Assembly (NCBI GenBank): GCA_027013295.1
Contig: JALUXP010000087.1
Coordinates: forward strand, 1 to 48,598
Direction: 5' to 3'
DNA: 48,598 bases
DNA from: Sulfurimonas sp.
Lineage (GTDB): Bacteria; Campylobacterota; Campylobacteria; Campylobacterales; Sulfurimonadaceae
Each line of letters begins with the position of its first letter. Positions within the stretch are counted from its first letter, which is position 1. This document shows positions 19,281 through 27,671 of this stretch, one piece after another. The translations under genes and the position numbers were made by a program. The notes under the pieces are model-generated. The model searched no databases, was not told the DNA's origin, and worked only from the letters and a program-made list of their open reading frames with translations.

Positions 19281-20107
19281 CGACCTTCAAATAATCTTCT
19301 AAGATTTACACTTGGAGCATCATCTGTATAAACCTTGGTAAATCTGATTTGATGCTTACGAAATGTCTCAAAAAGTCTATGGTCATGCTGATGCACTTTC
19401 TTAGCATAAGACTCTACGCTTGATTTATTGAAGTCACCTTCTAAAACCGCCCCACTCTCAGGATCAACTAAAGAAGAAAATCCCATTGGAGGGGGTTTTT
19501 CTTCATATTTATCTCTCACAACTATACAGACTAACTCATGTTTTTTCGCTAACAATTTAAAATCTGGTATTTCAAAAAAATCCCCTACAATCAAGACAAG
19601 AGACTTACGCTTTAGCCTTTTGTAAAGGGTATCTGCTATCACTTTAAAGTCTAGCTTTTTCCCTAGTGCATCAAACTCAAGAATATCATTTGTGAGCGTT
19701 TGAACTTGGTGTACTTTTTTACTTGGTTTTAAATGATGTTGCATTTTATCTGTAAAGATGTATGAACTCAGTAGATCTCCATTTTTTACAGTTGAGAAGC
19801 CTAAAAGTGCGTTGACATCAGCGATAGTTTCTTGCTTAAACTTGTCACTTCCAAAATGTACACTTCCATTTAAGATAGAGACTAGAACAACATTAAGCTC
19901 TCTCTCCTCACGAAATATCTTAATAAATGGTTTTTGCATCTTCGCTGTAATATTCCAATCAATATGACGAATATCATCACCACTTTGATATTCACGAAGT
20001 TCTATAAAGTCATACCCCTCACCTTGAAATATAGAGGGATTGTTCCCTACCATTTCGCTAAAGACTTGTCGCCTTGCTCTTACTAAGATTTTTTTTAGTT
20101 TACTCAT
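19277..20107 (-). CDS. DUF58 protein of the MoxR/Bat operon
   Basis: 276 residues. The DUF58 signature FIELREYQSGDDIRHIDWN lies at about 31-49 and is followed by a vWA-like fold (VVLVSILNGSVHFG) that lacks a D-x-S-x-S MIDAS start. DUF58 proteins are regular partners of MoxR ATPases; they are thought to link the ATPase to vWA clients, but no reaction is established. Sixteen bases separate it from moxR. Confidence 0.88.
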   Translation of the reverse strand: MSKLKKILVRARRQVFSEMVGNNPSIFQGEGYDFIELREYQSGDDIRHIDWNITAKMQKPFIKIFREERELNVVLVSILNGSVHFGSDKFKQETIADVNALLGFSTVKNGDLLSSYIFTDKMQHHLKPSKKVHQVQTLTNDILEFDALGKKLDFKVIADTLYKRLKRKSLVLIVGDFFEIPDFKLLAKKHELVCIVVRDKYEEKPPPMGFSSLVDPESGAVLEGDFNKSSVESYAKKVHQHDHRLFETFRKHQIRFTKVYTDDAPSVNLRRLFEGR

Positions 20108-20123
20108 CTGTGATTATCTTGAT

Positions 20124-21068
20124 TTACGGAATTTTTACTGATTCTAAAACATTTTGAACAATTTCATCCGTAGTGATTCCCTCAGCTTCTGCTTCATAAG
20201 TCAGCACAATACGATGACGCATCAACTCTTTTGCAATGTAGGCAACATCTACAGGAGTTACAAAGTCCTTACCACGCATATATGCCATAGCTTTTACTGC
20301 TTTAAACATATCTATACTTACCCGTGGAGATGCACCAAACTGGATATAATCTTTGATAGATTCAAGACCATAGTCACTTGGATTTCTTGTTGCGTTGACT
20401 AACTCAATTATATAAAGTTCCACTTCCTCATCTATGTGAATATCTTGAATCGCTTTTTTAATCTCATTGATATCATCAATAGTCGCTACTGGTTCTATCT
20501 TTTGAGAACTTGCAGTTGAGATGCGTCTTGCTATTTCTAACTCCTCATCTTTACTGTTGTAATCTACTACGATTTTTAGCATAAAACGGTCAAGTTGTGC
20601 TTCTGGAAGCTGATATACGCCCTCTTGTTCCACAGGGTTTTGTGTTGCCATAACAAAAAATGGTGGGTCTATCTTAAAAGTTGCATCTCCTAGAGTCACC
20701 TGCTTCTCTTGCATCACTTCAAGTAATGCGGACTGCACTTTAGCTGGAGCACGGTTAATCTCATCTGCAAGCAATAGATTTGTGAAAATTGGACCCTTTT
20801 TAATCTTAAACTCATTAGTTTTAGGATCATATATCTCAGCACCTAAAATATCTGAGGGAAGAAGATCAGGAGTAAATTGAGCGCGCTTAAAATTTAAACC
20901 CAAGGCAGATGCAAGTGCATTGACTGTAGTTGTTTTTGCAAGTCCTGGTACCCCTTCTATTAGGATATGACCTTCACACAAAAAAGCTATCAAAAGGGAG
21001 TCTATCATCTTATCTTGACCAACTACTACTTTACTTACTTCTTTTTTTATTTGCGCTATCGTACTCAT
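20124..21068 (-). CDS. MoxR-family AAA+ ATPase
   Basis: 314 residues, the chaperone-like ATPase of the operon. Walker A is GVPGLAKTTT (the MoxR form with A-K-T) at about 38-47; Walker B LLLADEINRAP near 103; sensor-1 ATQNPVEQEG near 147; the MoxR lid domain fills the C-terminus. The family helps assemble or activate vWA-domain proteins such as the BatA and BatB encoded downstream. First gene of the operon; a 149-base gap with a hairpin separates it from the LPP20-type gene upstream. Confidence 0.93.
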   Translation of the reverse strand: MSTIAQIKKEVSKVVVGQDKMIDSLLIAFLCEGHILIEGVPGLAKTTTVNALASALGLNFKRAQFTPDLLPSDILGAEIYDPKTNEFKIKKGPIFTNLLLADEINRAPAKVQSALLEVMQEKQVTLGDATFKIDPPFFVMATQNPVEQEGVYQLPEAQLDRFMLKIVVDYNSKDEELEIARRISTASSQKIEPVATIDDINEIKKAIQDIHIDEEVELYIIELVNATRNPSDYGLESIKDYIQFGASPRVSIDMFKAVKAMAYMRGKDFVTPVDVAYIAKELMRHRIVLTYEAEAEGITTDEIVQNVLESVKIP

Positions 21069-21157
21069 ATATCACCTCGAAATTAATTTAAAAAATTATA
21101 CAGTAGAGGAGTAAATGGTTGGTAATGCTAGAGGAGATTTGTGTGTGAACTATTCTC

Positions 21158-21188
21158 TATCTCTTAACATCTTTTGTGATAAGAGATA
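21158..21188 (-). terminator. Possible terminator hairpin between LPP20-type gene and moxR
   Basis: TATCTCTTA (21158-21166) and TAAGAGATA (21180-21188) pair perfectly over nine bases with a 13-base loop, 30 bases after the LPP20-type stop codon. No T-run follows on the minus strand, so it could also be a processing site or operator before moxR. Confidence 0.4.
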
Positions 21189-21217
21189 AATTTATGAGTG
21201 TTTCTACATGAAAATAA

Positions 21218-22222
21218 TTAATTTCCAGTAATAAACTTAATGATTCCTAATTCTTTTATCTTTTTTTCATATTTAGCTGTACGAGCCAAAGCATCTTCAA
21301 AGCCTTCGCTTGAACCCTCTTTTGTTTTATAGACTACACTTGAGACTACATTTCCATTTTTATCCGTTGCTTTAATAGTTGTTTTTCTCAAGGCAAAAGT
21401 TAAGTTAGCAAATTTGGCATTTGTCGATTTATATTTTCTTTTTTTTGCCTTCGTTGTAATCTCGATCAAGACATTGTATTTTGAAGCATTAAAAGTAGCA
21501 TTTTTAGCACTCAGCTTTGATTTTATTAAAGAGGCTAAAGGCTCTGAATTTTTATCTGAAACTATTTTAAAGACCAATTCATTTCTTGCTTGACGCATAA
21601 CTCTTGTATATTCAGTGTATCTTGTAGTATATTTTGAATCATTGTAAGAGGGGTTAAGTGCATGAAGTAAGGGAAAAAAACTATCAGTTTGTTTTAGTAA
21701 CACATCTATATCTACGGAAAGTTTTAACTTCTCAAAGACACCAGCCTGTTCAAAAAATTTCCATTCTGTTTTTAGCTTTGTGTCCACTTGATCTAGTTTT
21801 CTTTCATAAGTAGCCGTTAGGATTGCTCGGTCAACTTTCACAAGTAATACCCATTGACCCTTGTCTTGCGTACTCTCTAAAACTTTCACATCTGTGTACT
21901 GTATATCTTTAGACTTTGAGACAACATCACTTTTTGTTTGTGCTAATACTTCTTCATCACCACCTTGGCGAGTAGCTGTAACAGAAGATGAGAAGTTGGA
22001 AGATACATTGACAGAAATTTTTGCACTAATAGTAGAAAGTGCATCACTCTTAGCATCTCGTTGCGTATCACCATACCCAACTGCATAAAAATACTTTGCA
22101 TCATCTGCAGGTGGATTATTTATCCAACTCATTGTAGCTGAGTTCTTTGCACCCGAAGCATAAGCTCCGTGAGAAGTGAAAAGAGCTAGTGCTAAAACTA
22201 TAAATAATGATTTTAAATTCAT
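21218..22222 (-). CDS. LPP20-domain exported protein
   Basis: 334 residues with a cleavable signal peptide (MNLKSLFIVLALALFTSHGAYA) and no lipobox cysteine. An LPP20-type domain at about 28-145 is recognised from SWINNPPADDAKYFYAVGYG followed by a helix of D-A-K-x-x-A-L type and the W-V-L-L-V-KVDRA strand. The remaining part (about 150-330) is alpha/beta and unassigned. LPP20-domain proteins include Helicobacter Lpp20, FlgP and FlgT, all envelope proteins. Its start lies three bases from the end of the lipoprotein gene upstream. Confidence 0.72.
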   Translation of the reverse strand: MNLKSLFIVLALALFTSHGAYASGAKNSATMSWINNPPADDAKYFYAVGYGDTQRDAKSDALSTISAKISVNVSSNFSSSVTATRQGGDEEVLAQTKSDVVSKSKDIQYTDVKVLESTQDKGQWVLLVKVDRAILTATYERKLDQVDTKLKTEWKFFEQAGVFEKLKLSVDIDVLLKQTDSFFPLLHALNPSYNDSKYTTRYTEYTRVMRQARNELVFKIVSDKNSEPLASLIKSKLSAKNATFNASKYNVLIEITTKAKKRKYKSTNAKFANLTFALRKTTIKATDKNGNVVSSVVYKTKEGSSEGFEDALARTAKYEKKIKELGIIKFITGN

Positions 22223-22225
22223 TGA

Positions 22226-23563
22226 TTAGTCCTTCGTTTGTTTTGCTTCTTTAGCTTCTTTAGCAGCCGCTTCTTTTGCAGCATTTTCTTGCTCTACTTT
22301 TACATTGTATGCAAGCACTATTATATCTGTAATAGCTTCGTACTTTTCTGCTAGATTTGATTGTTTGTGTGCGTAATAAGCACCAATAAAAATATTTGGC
22401 AATAAGTATACAGCATTCTTAACTAACCTTGCTATACGCTTATTATATTTTGCTTGTAAATTTGATGGTACATAGGATTTAGCACGAGCAAGTGATTCCA
22501 ATTCTGTAGGGAATTTTAAAATTATATTGTTTGTAACTATATTTGTTAATGCAAGACCAAAAGAGGTATCTGCTTCTGTCGCACCTGAGAGAATCTGTTT
22601 TGAAACTATGTTGACATTTTTTGCAAGATTTACATAGTTTTCATCATCTATATTTATATCACTTTGAAGTGCAATTACTGCTTCATCTAAAAGAGTAAAG
22701 TATACCTGCTCTTTTTCATCAGCTATGGATTCTGCCTTATTGATTCTCTCTTCGATTACTGTCAAATCATTCTCGATAGCTAGTTTCTCTTGGCTTGTTA
22801 AAGGTGTATAATCTTTATGCTCTTTACTTTTTGTTTGTGCAGTATCAGTTTCTAGAGTAGTCTCTTTCTCACCTTTCTCAGCTTTAAGCATGGCAACATC
22901 TTCAAAAGATTGCAACATATCAGATCTTGCAATAGTTAAGTCTTTTTGCATATTTATTGGGGTAAGAGCTATCATAGCACTACCAAGATTTAGATAAACA
23001 TTACCACTCAATGCTTCTACCTCTTTCATCTGACCATCTTTGAATTCTAAGAAGTTATTGAGTGAACCATCAAAGTTAAAAATATTTGGCCAATTTTTTG
23101 TATCATTACCATAAAATGCTTCAAGTTTTTGAATAGCTCTAAAAGTTAAAGGGGAGATTGGCTGGTTAAAAATAGCACCGGCAAGATTTGCATACCCACC
23201 TAAAAGACTTAAAGTTGCAGATGAACCTAACATTTTTCTTTGTATATTTTCTGTGTATTGTAGCGTTGCAAAATAAGGCTCTGTTTGAAGTATATTTGCT
23301 ATATCTTGCTTTTGTGTAGCATTGAGTTCAGCACTAATCATCAAAGGCCATTGTGCATCTGCAGAGATTGGCATTTTAAATGCCATAATATTGTTTTCTC
23401 TGACAATTGTCATACCTGTTGCTACACGGTTCGCCTGCTTCTCAAGTGTTGGAACCTCCATTTGTGATGCAAAACCCTCTTGAAGTGATGCACAACCACT
23501 CATTACTATACCTACTGTAGCTACAGCTACTATTTGAATCCATAAAGACTTCATCTTTGTCAT
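22226..23563 (-). CDS. Lipoprotein of unknown function
   Basis: 445 residues with a lipoprotein signal (VGIVMSGC, lipid-modified Cys24). I do not recognise a family. The mature part contains a hydrophobic glycine-rich patch near 112-132, a charged Glu/Lys region near 235-300 likely to be coiled coil, a basic hydrophobic patch near 385-405 and an Ala/Glu/Lys-repeat tail (KEAAAKEAKEAK). AGGAAAG four bases before the first ATG supports it. Between the other two exported-protein genes, tightly linked to the LPP20-type gene, so probably the same assembly. Confidence 0.7.
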   Translation of the reverse strand: MTKMKSLWIQIVAVATVGIVMSGCASLQEGFASQMEVPTLEKQANRVATGMTIVRENNIMAFKMPISADAQWPLMISAELNATQKQDIANILQTEPYFATLQYTENIQRKMLGSSATLSLLGGYANLAGAIFNQPISPLTFRAIQKLEAFYGNDTKNWPNIFNFDGSLNNFLEFKDGQMKEVEALSGNVYLNLGSAMIALTPINMQKDLTIARSDMLQSFEDVAMLKAEKGEKETTLETDTAQTKSKEHKDYTPLTSQEKLAIENDLTVIEERINKAESIADEKEQVYFTLLDEAVIALQSDINIDDENYVNLAKNVNIVSKQILSGATEADTSFGLALTNIVTNNIILKFPTELESLARAKSYVPSNLQAKYNKRIARLVKNAVYLLPNIFIGAYYAHKQSNLAEKYEAITDIIVLAYNVKVEQENAAKEAAAKEAKEAKQTKD

Positions 23564-23662
23564 TTTCTTTCCTAATATTAAATTGAGCGAACTTTAGCAT
23601 ATAAAATAACAATTTAACATTAAATGTGTAAAATTATTTATATTTAGCTTCATATAACTTTT

Positions 23663-24604
23663 TTATTCGTACTCATCATCACTGCTACCAGCCATAGAGT
23701 CTCTATCTTTTCTTAATGCTGCATTTGCTTTATCTTGTTTTTTTGTGCGGTCAAGTAGATCATAAAAGTTATCAAATCTTGCTTTGGCATTTATGACTAC
23801 CTTATCTTTAAAACCACCTTGTGCCATAGCTTGCTCGTAGTTATACTGTGCACGCTTTAAAAGTTTCATATTTTCAGTTATACTAGCCTCTGCTTCATAT
23901 AAAATTGCAAGATTATAAAAATAGTTCATATCTTTTTTACCTTTATATCTATTCATCGCTTTGATAGCACCTTTATAGTTTTTTTGTTTTGCATAAGGGA
24001 TAACGACCTCTAAACCTTCTGGAGTTGATTTAAATTCACGAAGTTGATATGTTTTGAGTGGAGAGATGTCTGAGATGAAATATTTCACGACTTTGTCAAC
24101 TCCTTGAGCTGCAAGTTCATTCTCTGTTGGTAATTTTGTTTTATCTTTTGACTGACGATTTGCTCTTGAGCTATACTGTTTTACTAAAAATTCATCTACC
24201 CCACGAGCTAATGTAAAAGTGACATCTAATGAAAGTGAAATTTTATTGCCATTGTCTTTAAACTCATAGTTTGAGATGCTCATATTGAGTGCAACACCAT
24301 CATCTCCACCTAAAGGGTCAAGTGTGATAAAATTTGTTTCAGTTATCTTTGCTTTGACACTTTCAATAAGCATAGTCTCGAGTTGTGGATTTGTTTTTTT
24401 TGCATTAGCCACATCTGGATTAATCCAGAGTGCAAGATAAGCACTATCAGAGATAAACTCATCTTTTGTTTCTATCTTAGAGATTTTTGCTGCCTCTTTA
24501 GGAGCTGTATAAGAGGGGATAACTATCCTTGCTGCACTCCCTCCACAAGCACTAAAAAACACACTCACGCCTACTACCATTAAAAACGAAACTATTTTGT
24601 TCAT
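23663..24604 (-). CDS. Lipoprotein, LpoB/CsgG-like N-part with helical repeat tail
   Basis: From the ATG at 24604 it has 313 residues, with a lipobox (VFFSAC) at Cys19; a longer frame to 24649 would push the signal peptide inward, and AAAGGG eight bases before 24604 supports the shorter form. The first half (about 45-200 of the mature chain) has the alternating strand-helix look of LpoB/CsgG-type periplasmic domains; the second half (YNLAILYEAEAS, AQYNYEQAMAQGG) is TPR-like. The tail is very acidic. The LpoB/CsgG match is a guess by eye. First gene of the three-gene cluster. Confidence 0.6.
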   Translation of the reverse strand: MNKIVSFLMVVGVSVFFSACGGSAARIVIPSYTAPKEAAKISKIETKDEFISDSAYLALWINPDVANAKKTNPQLETMLIESVKAKITETNFITLDPLGGDDGVALNMSISNYEFKDNGNKISLSLDVTFTLARGVDEFLVKQYSSRANRQSKDKTKLPTENELAAQGVDKVVKYFISDISPLKTYQLREFKSTPEGLEVVIPYAKQKNYKGAIKAMNRYKGKKDMNYFYNLAILYEAEASITENMKLLKRAQYNYEQAMAQGGFKDKVVINAKARFDNFYDLLDRTKKQDKANAALRKDRDSMAGSSDDEYE

Positions 24605-24785
24605 ATTTGAACCCTTTAAATTAATTATGCTTATTTTACACTTATTCAAATAAATTAGGCATTAAATATCTCATTGTTTTTTAACATTTGACATTGTATT
24701 TAGTTTTGGAGTTTTTATACTTTGATGATTTTATCGCCTAAACGGTACAAAAATCAACAAATTATAAAATTTTACTCAAAATATG

Positions 24786-24814
24786 TTGACATAAAAAAAC
24801 TTTTTGCCTATAAT
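24786..24814 (+). promoter_or_regulatory. Strong sigma-70 promoter of tRNA-Lys
   Basis: Perfect TTGACA (24786-24791), a 17-base spacer and perfect TATAAT (24809-24814). A seven-base-pair hairpin (CCTCTTA-AGTA-TAAGAGG, 24820-24837) sits just before the tRNA and may guide leader processing. Confidence 0.85.
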
Positions 24815-24842
24815 TTCGACCTCTTAAGTATAAGAGGCAACA

Positions 24843-24918
24843 GTCTTGTTAGCTCAGCTGGTAGAGCACGTCACTTTTAATGATGTGGCCGATGGTTCGA
24901 ATCCATCACAGGACACCA
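24843..24918 (+). tRNA. tRNA-Lys (UUU)
   Basis: Full cloverleaf: acceptor GTCTTGT pairs with ACAGGAC (one G-U), D-arm GCTC...GAGC, anticodon stem CGTCA/TGATG around CTTTTAA with anticodon TTT, T-arm GATGG-TTCGAAT-CCATC, discriminator A and encoded CCA. Confidence 0.97.
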
Positions 24919-25103
24919 TTTTTTATTTATTTGCACTTCAGCTTAAAGCTCACTTACTAGATGTAAGCTTCACTTTAAACTTCAGCACAACTAAATCAAA
25001 AAAACAATTTATTAACTTTGAATTTTTCTTTTATCAAGGAAATAATTCACGAAGCATACATTAGTATGTGAGTGTATTCTTGACACAGAGAAAAGTAAAA
25101 TTT

Positions 25104-25178
25104 GGCCCCGTCGTCTAGCGGTTAGGATCCATGGTTTTCATCCATGTCACAGGAGTTCAATTCTCCTCGGGGTCACCA
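25104..25178 (+). tRNA. tRNA-Glu (UUC)
   Basis: Acceptor GGCCCCG with CGGGGTC, anticodon stem CATGG/CCATG around TTTTCAT with anticodon TTC, T-arm AGGAG-TTCAATT-CTCCT and encoded CCA. No good promoter of its own is visible in the 185 bases after tRNA-Lys, so it may be read from that promoter. Confidence 0.95.
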
Positions 25179-25286
25179 ACACTTACACCTATTTCAAACA
25201 CTTTAACAATATTTCAATCTAGCATACAGTTACAGATTAAGATGGAATAAGAATTTTTAAAAAAATTTATATTGACTTTTTTAGAG

Positions 25287-25302
25287 TGGCACTATTTTTG
25301 CT
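25287..25302 (+). promoter_or_regulatory. Sigma-54 (RpoN) promoter
   Basis: TGGCAC, five bases, TTGCT: an exact fit to the -24/-12 consensus TGGCAC-N5-TTGCW, located 27 bases before the ATG of the TPR gene. In Campylobacterota sigma-54 mainly drives flagellar hook, basal-body and motor genes under the FlgS/FlgR system. Confidence 0.82.
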
Positions 25303-25328
25303 TAAAAGAGACAAAATAAGGGGGATGA

Positions 25329-27671
25329 ATGGCTGAGACAGAAGAAGAGATAATCATCATTGAAGAAAGCGATGCAGCTAGAAGTGATGAGGAAGTTAAG
25401 AGTACCCTTCTCAAAAACGATAATTCCCAAACAAAAAAGAAAATAATTTTTATTGGTATTGGCGTTTTTATAGTTATCCTCATCATCATAACTCTTGTCT
25501 TAACCCTCTCATCACAAAAGAAACCAAAAAAGGAATTCTCTTTAGATGCTATAGAAAAGAAACTACAAGAGAAGGGTTCAAAACATCTTGCACTCACTAA
25601 ACTTGATGATATGATAGCCAAAGCAAACTACCTTTATACAAATGGTTCTAAAGATAAGGCACTCTTCTTATATGAAAAAATTGCCGAATACAGTGAATCT
25701 ATCTCTCACTATAACCTTGGTGTTGCACAGCTCAAAAACAAACAATATACTATAGCACTCCAATCATTTCAAAAAGCTATTAATAATGGCGAAAAAAGAT
25801 GCGTAAGTGCAATCAATGCTGCCGTATGTTCTTTACATATAAACGATAAAATAAATTTTAAATATTATACAGACCTAGCCTATGCGTATCTTCCTCACGA
25901 AGTAAACTCTGACTTATATTCCTACTACTATACTCTCATCCAATACTATAAAGACAACTACTTAGAAACGCTCAGTGCGCTTAACAACCCTACAACTGAT
26001 GCATATCCAAAAACTCAAAAACATATCAAAGCAAGAGTGAATGCACTTTTAGACAACAACTATGATGCCATTGAGAACCTAGAAAATAATTATGATAAAA
26101 AAGATTCTTTTGCTCTTGGTCTTCTCTATGCAAGAGTGGGAGATCTTAATCTAGCAAAACAACATCTCAATGAGGCACTGCAAAATAATATAGAGCCTGT
26201 AAAATCTGCTTTAGCACTAGGTTTTGTCCAACTTAAATCTGGTCAAGTTACGGCTGGTGGTACACTTATTCAAAATACAACCGATATGTTTGGTGAAGAG
26301 GTTTATAAACCCTATCCGATCAAAGTTACTCTCAAAAAAGAGCTTTTTGATCCAAAAGAGGCACAAAAGAACTACAGAGAAGAGATGCTCTCAAGTAAGC
26401 TCATAAAATATCAAAAAATCTTTTACTTTTCCCCGTATAAGATTTTCAATCCAAAATACTCTATACAAGAGATAAAAAAAGGCACTACAAATATCTATCT
26501 TGATAGTATAGATAATGCTAAAGTATATCTCAACAAAAGTGCATCAAGTTCCTCTGTAAACAAAGGTATTGTCCAAGCCATTAAGCTTGCACTACAATTT
26601 AAAACAAGAAAAGCAAATGAAAAACTTCTCTCTCTTGTGAAAATACAACCTAAGCACTCCATCCTTCATTACAATCTTGCGCTTACTTACGCACAAATGG
26701 GAGACATGACTCATGCCTATCAACATTTTCTAAGCTCTTATCATCTTGATGCTAAAAATTATCTCTCTGGGATTTATGCAATCATGACGGCACAACTCAT
26801 AAAAAAAGATCATAAACGACTCAAAGCAGACATTAAAGAGTACCTTACACTTGAGAATGATTCAGAAGATAACGACCTCCTAAAAACCATACTTTATATA
26901 GCTGACAACAATACAATAAGTGCTGTTGATTGGCTCAACAACAACTATAAACAAAAAGCATTTTATCTTGCACTTGAAGCACTTATTGCTATTGAGATCA
27001 AAAACGATGCTGTTGCTAAAAAAGCTACAACTGCACTTACCACCTTGTACCCACACGATATTGTCCCCCATATGATCTATATAGATGCACATTTCAATCA
27101 CCTAGAAGAAAATGAATATGCTTTTAGTGTTATAAATTATCTGAAAAAGCAAAAATTTTCTTTCAATGACTTGTATTATGGTCCTTATATCACTAGATAC
27201 CTTTATGTTCGTCAAAATCTCAACATTGGGAGATTATATTTCTTGCGAAAACAGCTCAGTAATGTTCTAGGAGCTACGACAAACTATACTCAGGAACTCA
27301 ATGGTGCGTTGGCTCTTGCTTGCCTCTACGATAAAGCTTTTGAAGAATCTTATGTATTGTACAATCATCTGATTGATGACTTAAAAGTAAGAGATGCTTA
27401 TACCCTGTTTTTAGGTGCAGTAGCCTCTACGGCTGCAGAGCATCATGCCAATGCTATCGCATTACTAGAACTATCGAAAATGAAAAATAAAACTTTAAAA
27501 GAGAGCCGTTATGCACTTGGTCTCTTATATTTAGAAGATACAAATAATATGGGAGCAGCTATCCAACTCAAACAGGTTGGTGATAATGGTTTTACATCTG
27601 ATTATTTTAATTTTGAGATTGATACAGATAAACTGTATCAAAGGAGGATTGAGAAGAGGGCTAGTCTTTAG
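25329..27671 (+). CDS. TPR membrane protein, PflB-like flagellar motor component
   Basis: 780 residues. A very acidic cytoplasmic N-terminus (1-38), one transmembrane helix at about 39-60, then tandem TPR-type helical hairpins over nearly all of the remaining periplasmic part (clear examples near 95-165, 265-325, 445-500 and 660-760). This architecture and length match Campylobacter PflB, a motor-disk protein with an N-terminal membrane helix and periplasmic TPRs needed to hold stators. The sigma-54 promoter fits. AAGGGGG sits four bases before the ATG. It is not next to other flagellar genes, so the assignment is an inference. Convergent with ftsH, overlapping it by 11 bases. Confidence 0.65.
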   Translation: MAETEEEIIIIEESDAARSDEEVKSTLLKNDNSQTKKKIIFIGIGVFIVILIIITLVLTLSSQKKPKKEFSLDAIEKKLQEKGSKHLALTKLDDMIAKANYLYTNGSKDKALFLYEKIAEYSESISHYNLGVAQLKNKQYTIALQSFQKAINNGEKRCVSAINAAVCSLHINDKINFKYYTDLAYAYLPHEVNSDLYSYYYTLIQYYKDNYLETLSALNNPTTDAYPKTQKHIKARVNALLDNNYDAIENLENNYDKKDSFALGLLYARVGDLNLAKQHLNEALQNNIEPVKSALALGFVQLKSGQVTAGGTLIQNTTDMFGEEVYKPYPIKVTLKKELFDPKEAQKNYREEMLSSKLIKYQKIFYFSPYKIFNPKYSIQEIKKGTTNIYLDSIDNAKVYLNKSASSSSVNKGIVQAIKLALQFKTRKANEKLLSLVKIQPKHSILHYNLALTYAQMGDMTHAYQHFLSSYHLDAKNYLSGIYAIMTAQLIKKDHKRLKADIKEYLTLENDSEDNDLLKTILYIADNNTISAVDWLNNNYKQKAFYLALEALIAIEIKNDAVAKKATTALTTLYPHDIVPHMIYIDAHFNHLEENEYAFSVINYLKKQKFSFNDLYYGPYITRYLYVRQNLNIGRLYFLRKQLSNVLGATTNYTQELNGALALACLYDKAFEESYVLYNHLIDDLKVRDAYTLFLGAVASTAAEHHANAIALLELSKMKNKTLKESRYALGLLYLEDTNNMGAAIQLKQVGDNGFTSDYFNFEIDTDKLYQRRIEKRASL

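Noticed and set aside
24846-25064. A 72-codon frame over tRNA-Lys
   Set aside because: Its first 24 codons are the tRNA gene itself and the rest is low-complexity intergenic DNA.
25079-25099. TTGACA before tRNA-Glu as a promoter
   Set aside because: Only about 20 bases remain to the tRNA 5' end and the nearest -10-like TAAAAT is 10 bases on, too close for a working pair.
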